A DNA stretch of 35,654 nucleotides from a virus: positions 1 to 35,654 of the IMG/VR virus record IMGVR_UViG_3300028821_000005. One strand, 5' to 3'. The translations under genes and the position numbers were made by a program. Shown piece by piece: positions 22,419-29,022 of the stretch; positions within the stretch are counted from its first letter, which is position 1; each line of letters opens with the position of its first letter. The notes under the pieces are model-generated. The model did not search any database. It was not told where the DNA came from and worked only from the letters and a program-made list of their open reading frames with translations.

Positions 22419-22681
22419 ACATCCTCCTCTACAAATGCTACGATTTGGTAGCTAATAATATCTATACCATTCTTAATGTCTTCAGCTACATCAGCTCTCA
22501 TGTGAGCAATAGCATCAACACTATTACTGGCTGTGTAATCTACCTTAATATTAATAAGGTGTATTCGTTCTGCGGAAAGACCTAATAATGTAATAGCATC
22601 TCGGTATTTAATCTCAAGCTCCATCACATAACAGTATTCAGTCTTACCTTTACCTGCTAACTCTGTGTCTCTTGGTCTCAT
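22415..22681 (-). CDS. 88-residue early protein
   Basis: The ATG follows directly on the TGA of the first operon gene. The product looks like an alpha/beta fold with a central strand and helix (LEIKYRDAITLLGLSAERIH, NIKVDYTASNSVDAIAHMRA), ending in a hydrophobic strand (ISYQIVAFVEED). Not recognised. Confidence 0.65.
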   Translation of the reverse strand: MRPRDTELAGKGKTEYCYVMELEIKYRDAITLLGLSAERIHLINIKVDYTASNSVDAIAHMRADVAEDIKNGIDIISYQIVAFVEEDV

Positions 22682-22912
22682 TCAAATCTCCTCTATTGAT
22701 ATGTAAGTAGAGTGCTTAACACCCTTATCATTTACTTTATTATGGAAGTAGTAACCATCTTCTAATAAACCTACGGCTATGCTCTCTGCAGGGTGTTCCT
22801 TTTCAACAGTGTAGTCATGAAACCTACGGACTATGCCTTCAAAGGTAGCACATACTGAAGTAGTTACTAACCAATCTTTATCCGATGTGCTTGTTAAAAC
22901 AAATACTCTCAT
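22682..22912 (-). CDS. First gene of the leftward early operon, 76 residues
   Basis: The ATG follows AGGAGAATACT. The product has strands and a helix (MRVFVLTSTSDKDWLVTTSV, ATFEGIVRRFHDYT) and an Ile-rich end. It is the first of about 17 small genes read leftwards, so it should be among the earliest products. Its upstream region contains paired 17-bp direct repeats and a palindrome that may control the operon. No family is recognised. Confidence 0.68.
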   Translation of the reverse strand: MRVFVLTSTSDKDWLVTTSVCATFEGIVRRFHDYTVEKEHPAESIAVGLLEDGYYFHNKVNDKGVKHSTYISIEEI

Positions 22913-22945
22913 AGTATTCTCCTATATATATATTAATTGTAAAAT

Positions 22946-22988
22946 CCCAGACTAATCCATCCCCCGAAACGCCCAGACTAATCCATCC
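22946..22988. repeat. Two 17-bp direct repeats before the early operon
   Basis: CCCAGACTAATCCATCC occurs at 22946-22962 and again, without mismatch, at 22972-22988, a period of 26 bp. The pair lies 34-76 bases upstream of the first early start codon. Repeated identical sites in this position suggest tandem binding sites for an activator or repressor, or duplicated promoter elements. Confidence 0.65.
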
Positions 22989-23067
22989 AAGGGAACGGGT
23001 GGCAGTAAAGGAATTATGTGAGCCGATGCTCTGCTGTTTTTAAAACTTGCTCTTTAGTTTTATCTTA

Positions 23068-23087
23068 GGACAAACTTTAGTTTGACC
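23068..23087. promoter_or_regulatory. Operator-like palindrome
   Basis: The 20 bases ggacaaactttagtttgacc are symmetrical at eight of ten base pairs. The site lies about 160 bases upstream of the early operon start and about 50 bases past the terminator of the divergent-region cassette. The form suggests a dimeric repressor site; nothing shows which protein would bind. Confidence 0.4.
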
Positions 23088-23135
23088 TTACTCGAAGCGA
23101 ACGAAGTGAGCGAGCCGATTTAAAATGGGCGATAA

Positions 23136-23157
23136 AAAGCCCCAATTAAGGGGCTTT
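23136..23157 (-). terminator. Rho-independent terminator of the 55/179-residue gene cassette
   Basis: An eight-base-pair stem AAAGCCCC/GGGGCTTT has a six-base loop. Read leftwards it is followed by five T in a row, 13 bases after the stop of the gene at 23170. It isolates that cassette from the early operon. In the other direction it is weaker (TTTATT). Confidence 0.8.
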
Positions 23158-23169
23158 ATTATCTATGGT

Positions 23170-23709
23170 TTAAAACATATCTTCAAACCTTGTACCTGCG
23201 TAAGGTTCGGGTTGCCCTGCTTGGGTTAAGTCTTGCGGGGCATGGGGGCAAATACTTTCGAGTGTTGTTTCTTCGTGTTCTGCTCCGTTCCAAATGGCGG
23301 GATAGATTGCCACGCCTTGCTCATGGTTTAAATCGTGTATTTCTGCATCCCATTTCTTTGCAACGTCTTGGGTTATCTGATACGCTTTAGAAACTAACGC
23401 CTTGGAGATTACATTATCGTAAACCATAGCCAAACCATTGCGATTAAAATCACTGTGGTTTTGTTCTAGTTCGCATTGACTTCTAATATAGTGGTATCTA
23501 TTTTCCCAAAGTTTGGCAAGGCTTGCACCGCCTTTGACCTTTGAAAGTTTATCGATTAAGTTTCCTTTCCTTTCTTGAAAGACTAACTGAGCCGATGTCT
23601 TGGGTTGTTGTTGTTGTTCGTCTTGTTTTGCCATGCGTTGTAGTTGTCCATCTGTTTTATTTATTGTTGATGGTGTTATCTTTGCAAATTGTAATATAAA
23701 GTCTTTCAT
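23170..23709 (-). CDS. 179-residue protein beside the origin-like region, candidate initiator or regulator
   Basis: The product is 179 residues with a GGAG ribosome site. The N-terminus has a polyGln patch (KQDEQQQQPKT), then a basic helical region (ERKGNLIDKLSKVKGGASLAKLWENRYHYI), helices with NHSDFNRNGLAMVYDNVISKAL, and a Pro-rich end (PHAPQDLTQAGQPEPYAG). No known domain is recognised. By eye the gene is richer in G+C and uses different codons from the neighbouring early genes, hinting at separate origin. It has its own terminator and lies next to iterons and DnaA boxes, so a replication-initiator or copy-control role is a reasonable guess only. Confidence 0.65.
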   Translation of the reverse strand: MKDFILQFAKITPSTINKTDGQLQRMAKQDEQQQQPKTSAQLVFQERKGNLIDKLSKVKGGASLAKLWENRYHYIRSQCELEQNHSDFNRNGLAMVYDNVISKALVSKAYQITQDVAKKWDAEIHDLNHEQGVAIYPAIWNGAEHEETTLESICPHAPQDLTQAGQPEPYAGTRFEDMF

Positions 23710-23713
23710 TTTC

Positions 23714-23881
23714 TTATATCTCCGTAAGTGTTAAAAGTTGGCTTTGTAGTTGTTGCTTGAGGGTTGCCAATTCCATCAAACGCCTTGGTTTTGTTATCAC
23801 CTTGGTTAAGGTATCGATAGTGTTTAAATCATCAGTGATGGCTATTTTTAGAGTTTTTAAAATCATTCTGTCTTTTATCAT
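23714..23881 (-). CDS. 55-residue basic helical protein, partner of the 179-residue gene
   Basis: The chosen start is ATG 23881 after AGGAAATAGACC; a GTG at 23914 would extend it into the long inverted repeat and is less likely. The product is a basic helix pair (MIKDRMILKTLKIAITDDLN, ITKPRRLMELATLKQQLQ). It ends four bases before the 179-residue gene, so the two form an operon. The upstream region is a long palindrome. Small basic proteins before replication genes can be copy-control or partition factors; no proof is seen here. Confidence 0.6.
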   Translation of the reverse strand: MIKDRMILKTLKIAITDDLNTIDTLTKVITKPRRLMELATLKQQLQSQLLTLTEI

Positions 23882-23912
23882 TGGTCTATTTCCTATTAGT
23901 TTAAAAAGCGAC

Positions 23913-23999
23913 ACCCTTTATTTGGTACTTGATTAAATAAATTGAAGTGTCAACCTCCTCGACTTTAATTTATTTCAGCACGTACCAAAGAAAGGGATA
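23913..23999. repeat. Long imperfect inverted repeat upstream of the 55/179-residue cassette
   Basis: Arms of about 37 bases (23913-23948 and 23963-23999) are complementary at about 32 positions around a 14-base loop. They share CCCTTT, TTGGTAC and AAATAAATT blocks. Unlike the repeat at 24165, most mismatches are transversions, so pairing in RNA is not specially preserved. It could be a DNA cruciform, a protein-binding site, or the 5' leader of the leftward cassette. Confidence 0.65.
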
Positions 24000-24164
24000 C
24001 AAAAGATGTTCTTTATCTTTTGTTATTAACTCAACACAACAACTTACTTAATAGTATTAAGGGTCATTAGGTTTAACCTCCGCTTTATCTTAATAACAAT
24101 CCTTTAATCTTTAATATCAACATCATGTCTTTAGTAGTTACCTACATAGGTAGTCAAGCACACC

Positions 24165-24318
24165 ACAAGAGTTATCCATAATTGTTTGTAACTATCGGAA
24201 ACAACCTCGGTGATAACTAAATAGCGTAAGCGGTCTTTAGCCCCCTAAAAAGGGGCTTAAGAATTTAGTTATGCTGGGGTTGTTCTGATAGTTATGAACA
24301 ATTGTGGATAACTCTTGT
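24165..24318 (+). ncRNA. Candidate structured RNA: 57-base stem with internal hairpin and DnaA boxes in both arms
   Basis: The left arm 24165-24221 and right arm 24264-24318 are complementary at about 47 of 57 positions. Six mismatches are transitions, and all six become G-U pairs if the + strand is transcribed (they would be A-C mismatches from the other strand), which hints at selection for a rightward RNA. The 42-base loop contains a second stem (TCTTTAGCCCC with GGGGCTTAAGA, 24234-24262). The arms also carry TTATCCATA (24172-24180) and a perfect DnaA box TGTGGATAA (24303-24311), so it may instead be an origin element. Existence of the RNA is inference. Confidence 0.45.
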
Positions 24319-24340
24319 CCTCGATATAAAGGTGGTTTAC

Positions 24341-24428
24341 TTAGTTGATAACCATAGGTTTGTTAGTTAATAACCACTGGTTAATTAGTTTATAACCATA
24401 GGTAAACATAATCATAACCATAGGTAAT
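24341..24428 (+). repeat. Four tandem 22-bp iterons
   Basis: The core ATAACCATAGGT occurs at 24348, 24370 (as ATAACCACTGGT), 24392 and 24414, spaced exactly 22 bp each. In the first three, TTAGTT precedes the core at the same distance; the fourth has CATAATC. A degenerate unit with ATAA in phase may precede them at 24326. Direct repeats of about 20-22 bp, two helical turns, next to DnaA boxes and AT-rich DNA are the hallmark of theta-replicating plasmid origins, where Rep binds each unit. Confidence 0.8.
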
Positions 24429-24431
24429 GAA

Positions 24432-24505
24432 GGAAGACCGAAGGGCTTGCCTGAATCCGTAGCAAGACCTCGGCTTGCGTAGGCAACACAAGACCTTGGC
24501 TTGGG
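24432..24505. repeat. Three imperfect AAGACC...GGCTTG repeats
   Basis: Three related segments follow the iterons: 24432-24451, 24462-24479 and 24488-24505, each containing AAGACC and then GGCTTG. The second and third are also partly palindromic (CAAGaCCtcGGcTTG). The spacing is irregular. They are locally GC-rich in an AT-rich zone and may be sites for a second protein or small hairpins. Confidence 0.5.
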
Positions 24506-24708
24506 TTGAACCTCATTCAATATTAATTAATATAGGTAATGGTATAGGTAGTTTGACTGTCTATCATTACTTCACACACTCAAGGATACTACGATACCTC
24601 GAATCACTCGAGTATCTACATCAGTCATAGCAACACCTAGGGGGAGGCTCATGTGACACGTCCAGACTATTAATAAACTATCATAAGTAGATGAGAGAGG
24701 GGTTTGGG

Positions 24709-24772
24709 TTTATTCAATTAATTATAGATTTAATTAAGTAATTGTGGATAACTATGTGGATAACTTTAATTA
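24709..24772. other. AT-rich element with two perfect DnaA boxes (origin unwinding candidate)
   Basis: TGTGGATAA, the complement of the consensus DnaA box TTATCCACA, occurs at 24743-24751 and 24755-24763, 12 bases apart, inside DNA that is otherwise nearly all A and T. A third perfect box lies at 24303-24311. Together with the iterons about 300 bases away this forms the standard set of a plasmid replication origin: initiator sites, DnaA sites and an easily melted region. Confidence 0.6.
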
Positions 24773-24998
24773 CGTGAGAAAAGCGGGTTTCGGCTTTACT
24801 TTAGCTTGTTTATCAGCTACAATCGAACCTAAGTTCCTACTTAAGTAAACATGAGTTCTGCGGACAACTTTCATTACCTTTAGAGGATAACCTTTAGTAA
24901 TCACCTATCCCCTTTCAGGGAATCTAGGATGGCTCTAAAGCTATCAACGAAAGTGAGAGAAAACACCTCACAACACTTCATACAACTTAAGTTAACTT

Positions 24999-25050
24999 AA
25001 GTATCTTAAGTAGAAGTAACTCCCTCGTCTTTAGTCTACTTAAGATACTT
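24999..25050. repeat. Perfect 16-bp inverted repeat before the terminase genes
   Basis: AAGTATCTTAAGTAGA at 24999-25014 is exactly complementary to 25035-25050, with a 20-base loop. No T-run follows on either strand, so it is not a standard terminator. It ends 20 bases before a TATAAT box, a position suited to an operator or to a packaging recognition site near the small terminase gene. Confidence 0.65.
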
Positions 25051-25069
25051 AGGTGGTTCGATTGATGTT

Positions 25070-25075
25070 TATAAT
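25070..25075 (+). promoter_or_regulatory. -10 element of a probable rightward late promoter
   Basis: A perfect TATAAT lies 25 bases before the first terminase-region start codon. No good -35 is present at the usual distance, so the promoter may need an activator, and the inverted repeat immediately upstream could supply its site. It would start the packaging/head operon. Confidence 0.4.
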
Positions 25076-25100
25076 GTTTAGCCCTATATAGGATAACTAG

Positions 25101-25472
25101 ATGGTTGATAAAAGAAAGACTATGCCTCACCTTTTTAAGAAAGGTCAAATCCCTAACCCTAATGGAAGACCTAAAGGTTCTGTTAATAAATACACTCAAC
25201 TTGCTAGAGAACTCTTAAGCTCCAGAGGAGAAGAGATTGTTGAGGTGGTCATTGCTAAGGCGTTGAAAGGTGATGTTCATTGTTTAAAGATGTGTATGGA
25301 TAGAATCGTTCCTGCTCAGAAAGCTATTGAGATTAAACATACTAAGAGTGAAGGTGGGTTGACTATTAATGTTGGCACGACTGAACAAATAGAAGAGATG
25401 GCTAAGGTTAATAAACCTAAGAGATTAAAGACTAAGAAAGATGATGAGGTCATTGCTGAGGTCTTAGACTAG
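25101..25472 (+). CDS. Small terminase-like protein with DUF5681-type N-terminus
   Basis: The product is 123 residues with AGGATAACTAG before ATG. Residues 11-30 (LFKKGQIPNPNGRPKGSVNK) match the basic Gly/Asn/Pro motif typical of DUF5681 proteins, which are common in phages, followed by helices (TQLARELLSSRGEEIVEVVI) and a basic tail. Its position directly before the large terminase gene, ending the base before that start, suggests it is the small terminase subunit that recognises DNA. The function of the motif itself is not established here. Confidence 0.7.
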   Translation: MVDKRKTMPHLFKKGQIPNPNGRPKGSVNKYTQLARELLSSRGEEIVEVVIAKALKGDVHCLKMCMDRIVPAQKAIEIKHTKSEGGLTINVGTTEQIEEMAKVNKPKRLKTKKDDEVIAEVLD

Positions 25473-26723
25473 ATGGGTACTTTAAATGTTGAGCTACATC
25501 CTGCTCAGTTAGAGATATTCCAATCAAAGGCTAGATTTAAGGTAATTGCTGCTGGAAGACGTTTTGGTAAGTCTAGATTAGCTGCTTGGATTCTACTTCT
25601 TAAGGCGTTAGAGTCTGATTCTAAGGATGTCTTCTACATCGGTCCTACCTTCCAACAATCTAAAGACATTATGTGGAATATGTTGAAAGAGTTAGGCGGA
25701 GACCTGATTCAAGACACGTATGAGAATACTGCTAGAATAACACTAACAAATGGTAGAAGAATCTACTTAAAAGGTTCTGATAGACCCGATACCCTACGTG
25801 GTGTTGGTTTAGCCTACGTTGTTATGGATGAGTACGCTTCAATGCGACCTGATGTGTGGGAAATGATTATTAGACCTACACTTGCTGACGTAAGAGGTGG
25901 TGCTATGTTTATTGGTACACCTGCTGGTAAAAATCACTTCTATGACCTTTATATGGATGCTGAGAAAGATGAAGACTGGGAAGCCTTCTCTTTTAACTCT
26001 ACTGATAACCCCTATATTCCTGAAGATGAGATAGAATCTGCAAGAGCTGCTATGTCATCTATGGCATTTAGACAAGAGTTCGAGGCATCCTTTGAAACCT
26101 TCTCTGGTGGTATCTTTAAAGAGGAATGGTTCTTACAAGGTAAGGAACCTGAAGAAGGTAATTACGTTATTGCTGTGGACCCTGCTGGTTTTGAGGCTTC
26201 TGAGAAGGAAAGAGGGCTTAAATCCTCTAAGTTAGACGAGACTGCTATTGCTATTGTTAAGATTAATAGAGATAAGTGGTGGGTTAAAGATATTATGCAC
26301 GGTAGGTGGTCTATTAAAGAGACTGCCTCCAAGATACTAAAGGCTGCAGCTGTAAATGAAGCTACAACTGTGGGTATTGAGACTGGTTCTTTGAAGAATG
26401 CTATACTTCCTTACCTAGAAGACGAGATGAGGGCTACTAATCGCTTTGTTCATATCGATGAGCTGCGACATGGCGGTAAAAAGAAGTCAGAACGTATCAC
26501 TTGGTCTCTTCAAGGTCGTATGGAACACCAACAAATCACCTTTAATGAGGATAAAGACTGGAGATTCTTCATTTCACAGATGCTTGACTTCCCCTCACGT
26601 TTATCACACGATGACCTGCTGGATGCCTTGTCCTATATAGACCAAGTATCTATTTCAGACTTCGCTCACTCCATACAATTCGAGGAAGATTGGGAACCTG
26701 AGGATGTTATTTCAGGTTATTAA
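25473..26723 (+). CDS. terL: Terminase large subunit
   Basis: The product is 416 residues. The ATPase domain has Walker A AAGRRFGKS (residues 26-34) and Walker B YVVMDE (D119, E120) with a coupling motif FIGTPAG (147-152). The nuclease domain has VDPAG (D236), GIETGS (E303) and SHDDLLDALSY (D380, D381, D384), the usual RNase H-fold metal triad. It cuts concatemeric DNA and drives it through the portal. It starts immediately after the small terminase-like gene's stop with no separate spacer, so the two are probably translationally coupled. Confidence 0.95.
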   Translation: MGTLNVELHPAQLEIFQSKARFKVIAAGRRFGKSRLAAWILLLKALESDSKDVFYIGPTFQQSKDIMWNMLKELGGDLIQDTYENTARITLTNGRRIYLKGSDRPDTLRGVGLAYVVMDEYASMRPDVWEMIIRPTLADVRGGAMFIGTPAGKNHFYDLYMDAEKDEDWEAFSFNSTDNPYIPEDEIESARAAMSSMAFRQEFEASFETFSGGIFKEEWFLQGKEPEEGNYVIAVDPAGFEASEKERGLKSSKLDETAIAIVKINRDKWWVKDIMHGRWSIKETASKILKAAAVNEATTVGIETGSLKNAILPYLEDEMRATNRFVHIDELRHGGKKKSERITWSLQGRMEHQQITFNEDKDWRFFISQMLDFPSRLSHDDLLDALSYIDQVSISDFAHSIQFEEDWEPEDVISGY

Positions 26724-26732
26724 TGAAATTAG

Positions 26733-26762
26733 TTGATATTTCTATTTACTTTATGATATATT
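26733..26762 (+). promoter_or_regulatory. Sigma70-like promoter before the portal gene
   Basis: TTGATA (26733-26738) and TATATT (26757-26762) are 18 bases apart in the 70-base gap between the terminase stop and the portal start. It would give extra transcription of the portal, scaffold and capsid genes. Confidence 0.5.
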
Positions 26763-26793
26763 GTGCCTAAATTCCTAGAGAAATCAATAACTT

Positions 26794-28752
26794 ATGTTCA
26801 ATGACAAGGAAACTCAATACCAAGCTTTAGCCTCATGGTTGACATATCGCTTAGAGAGCTGGAGAACACATAGAGATATTAACTATGTTACACAATGGGA
26901 TGAGTATTACCGACTTTGGCGTGGTATTTGGTTACAATCAGATAGAACTAGAGAATCCGAGAAATCAAGAATCATTGCCCCTGCTTTACAACAGGCAGTT
27001 GAGTCCTCAGTTGCAGAATTAGAAGAAGCTACCTTTGGTAGAGGTAAATGGTTCGACATTCAAGACGATATGTTAGACCAAGATAAGACTGATGCTGAAT
27101 ATGTCCGTAATCTACTACAAGAAGACCTAGAAAAGACTGGTGTTAAAGATGCTGTCTGTGAGATATTCCTTAATGGTGCTATTTATGGTACTGGTATTGG
27201 TAAGATTGTTGTTGAACAGAATATAGAGCGTTCTCCTGTAGAACAACCTGTTGAAGGTACTATGACTACAACTAGGCAGCTCACTGAGTACCCATCTATT
27301 GATGTTAAACTAGAACCTATCTCTCCTAAAGAGTTTTTAATTGACCCTTCTGCTAATTCTATTAATGATGCTTTGGGTGTTGCACATGAAGTTATTAAAC
27401 CTAGATACCATGTTGTTGAAGGTATTAAGTCTGGTATTTATCGTGATGTTCCTTTAGATGGTGACTACGATACTGTTAGATTCGGCTATGACCCTGAAGT
27501 TAAACAGGCAGATGAGTCAGATTCAGTTAAGATTACAGAATACTGGGGTCTTGTACCTAAAAGGTTCCTTAAAGCTAAGACTGATAAGGATGATTTTGAA
27601 TATACTAAGAAAGATGAGCTTGTTGAAGCTGTCGTTACTTTAGTTAATGGCGAATACATACTAAGAGCAGAGGAAAATGCTTTCATGATGGTAGATAGAC
27701 CGTTTATAAGTTACCAACATGACATTGTTCCTAATAAATTCTGGGGTAGAGGTGTCTGTGAGAAAGGTTACAACCCTCAAAAGGCACTAGATGCTGAGAT
27801 GAGAGCAAGAATTGACTCTCTCGCCCTAACAACTACACCTATGATGGCAGCAGATGCGACTCGACTGCCTCGTGGTATTAAGTTTGAGGTTAGACCTGGT
27901 AAGACAATACTAACAAATGGTTCACCACGCGATGCTCTTATGCCATTGGACTTGGGAACCACAGACCAAAGCACGTTTACTCAGGTTGCCTCACTTCAAA
28001 ACATGATACAGATGGGTACTGGCTCTTCTGATGTCGGTACAGCTGAAAGAGCTACGTCTTCAGGTATGTCGATGGCACAGTCTGCTTCTATTAAGAGACA
28101 GAAGCGTACATTAATGAATTTCCAGAACACTTTCCTTATTCCTTTGATTAATAAATCAATGTGGCGTAAGATTCAGTTTGATGTTGAGCGTTACCCTGTA
28201 TCAGATTATAAGTTTGTTCCATATTCTACAATGGGAATCATGGCTAAAGAGTTAGAAATGACTCAGATGGTGCAAATGTTGCAAGCTATTCCTAAAGATT
28301 CACCTGCTTTCAATGTTATCTTGTTATCAATGATGCAGAACTCATCTATTCATAATAGAGACCAGATTGTTCAACAACTTATGCAAGGTAATCAACCTAA
28401 TCCAGAAGCAGAGCAGATGCAACAACAGCAAATGATGCTTCAGATGCAGAAGTTACAAGCTGAAGTTAAGAAGTTAAATGCTGAAGCTGATGAAGAAGCT
28501 GCTAAAGCTACTAAATGGTATGCGGAAGCACAAGAGAAAGCTCCAGATGAACTTAAATATCAAGAGAAAGCTCTTAAGATACAGAAAGAGATGATGGCTA
28601 TTGAGAAAACTAAGGCTGATATTATAAATAAGAACTCTGAGACTGCTAGGAATGTTCCTGAGGTAGAACACTTGAAGTCAGAGACTATATTAAATATGGC
28701 TACCGCTAGAGAAAAGGCAGCTAGGACACCTATTACTGGAACTTATCAGTGA
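26794..28752 (+). CDS. Portal protein
   Basis: The product is 652 residues. The N-terminal helices (YQALASWLTYRLESWR, DEYYRLWRGIW), the crown/stem region with YWGLVPKRF (around residue 250) and FWGRGVCEKGYNPQ (around 315), and a long C-terminal Gln/Met-rich coiled coil (residues 530-620) fit podovirus-type portals. The order terminase, portal, scaffold, capsid confirms it. The portal is the dodecameric ring at one capsid vertex through which DNA enters and leaves. No ribosome site is strong. Its stop overlaps the next GTG as GTGA. The exact portal subfamily could not be settled by eye. Confidence 0.85.
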   Translation: MFNDKETQYQALASWLTYRLESWRTHRDINYVTQWDEYYRLWRGIWLQSDRTRESEKSRIIAPALQQAVESSVAELEEATFGRGKWFDIQDDMLDQDKTDAEYVRNLLQEDLEKTGVKDAVCEIFLNGAIYGTGIGKIVVEQNIERSPVEQPVEGTMTTTRQLTEYPSIDVKLEPISPKEFLIDPSANSINDALGVAHEVIKPRYHVVEGIKSGIYRDVPLDGDYDTVRFGYDPEVKQADESDSVKITEYWGLVPKRFLKAKTDKDDFEYTKKDELVEAVVTLVNGEYILRAEENAFMMVDRPFISYQHDIVPNKFWGRGVCEKGYNPQKALDAEMRARIDSLALTTTPMMAADATRLPRGIKFEVRPGKTILTNGSPRDALMPLDLGTTDQSTFTQVASLQNMIQMGTGSSDVGTAERATSSGMSMAQSASIKRQKRTLMNFQNTFLIPLINKSMWRKIQFDVERYPVSDYKFVPYSTMGIMAKELEMTQMVQMLQAIPKDSPAFNVILLSMMQNSSIHNRDQIVQQLMQGNQPNPEAEQMQQQQMMLQMQKLQAEVKKLNAEADEEAAKATKWYAEAQEKAPDELKYQEKALKIQKEMMAIEKTKADIINKNSETARNVPEVEHLKSETILNMATAREKAARTPITGTYQ

Positions 28753-28985
28753 AGACTGATGAGCAATTCCTAAAAGATAGATTAGATTTATTTGAAACTG
28801 AAGGTTGGTTAGACCTGATGGAAGAATTAAAGAACATTGACCGTAGTGTACGAGACGTCGACACTATGAAGAATGAACAAGACCTTTGGCACGCTAAGGG
28901 TCAGTTACAACAACTAGGTTTATTATTAAGCTTAGAAGTTGCAACTAAACTAGCGATGGATAACCTGGAAACAGACCCATCATAA
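28749..28985 (+). CDS. Small helical protein between portal and scaffold (GTG start)
   Basis: The product is 78 residues, started by GTG in a GTGA overlap with the portal stop. It is an acidic helical protein (EQFLKDRLDLFETEGWLDLM, DLWHAKGQLQQLGLLLSLE) and likely a dimeric coiled coil. Its position suggests a head-assembly helper. A small hairpin with a UUCG loop (28999-29008) lies just after it. Confidence 0.65.
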   Translation: MKTDEQFLKDRLDLFETEGWLDLMEELKNIDRSVRDVDTMKNEQDLWHAKGQLQQLGLLLSLEVATKLAMDNLETDPS

Positions 28986-28998
28986 AATAACTTCATAA

Positions 28999-29008
28999 CC
29001 CTTCGGGG
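28999..29008 (+). other. Small CCC-UUCG-GGG hairpin before the scaffold gene
   Basis: CCC, TTCG and GGG form a very stable tetraloop hairpin in the 37-base gap before the scaffold start, partly next to its GGAG ribosome site. It could protect or process the mRNA or tune scaffold translation relative to portal. The short stem makes a terminator unlikely. Confidence 0.4.
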
Positions 29009-29022
29009 CGGAGACCGAGAAA

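Larger units (their letters stand above)
23882..25100. other. 1.2-kb region without convincing genes: origin/control region
   Basis: No frame with a good ribosome site was found on either strand. Instead the stretch contains two long inverted repeats (23913-23999, 24165-24318), a small hairpin (24000-24022), TTGTTATTAA/TTAATAACAA arms (24020-24029, 24090-24099), four iterons (24341-24428), imperfect repeats (24432-24505), a palindromic hairpin (24593-24616), an AT-rich zone with two DnaA boxes (24709-24772), a hairpin (24904-24928) and an inverted repeat before the terminase genes (24999-25050). The elements together suggest a plasmid-type replication origin with control signals. Confidence 0.6.

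Noticed and set aside
24165-24318. Protelomerase target site as in N15-type linear phage-plasmids
   Set aside because: Such sites are near-perfect palindromes without a long loop, and no protelomerase gene was recognised.
24341-24428. CRISPR-like array
   Set aside because: The repeats are contiguous 22-bp units with no unique spacers; this is an iteron pattern.
24770-24874. 34-residue - strand frame with a basic product in the control region
   Set aside because: AAAGG lies only two bases before the ATG, too close for a normal ribosome site, and no neighbouring gene supports it.
24934-25002. 23-codon + strand frame starting at the ATG near 24928
   Set aside because: It is short, in a region of hairpins, with no coding character or clear ribosome site.
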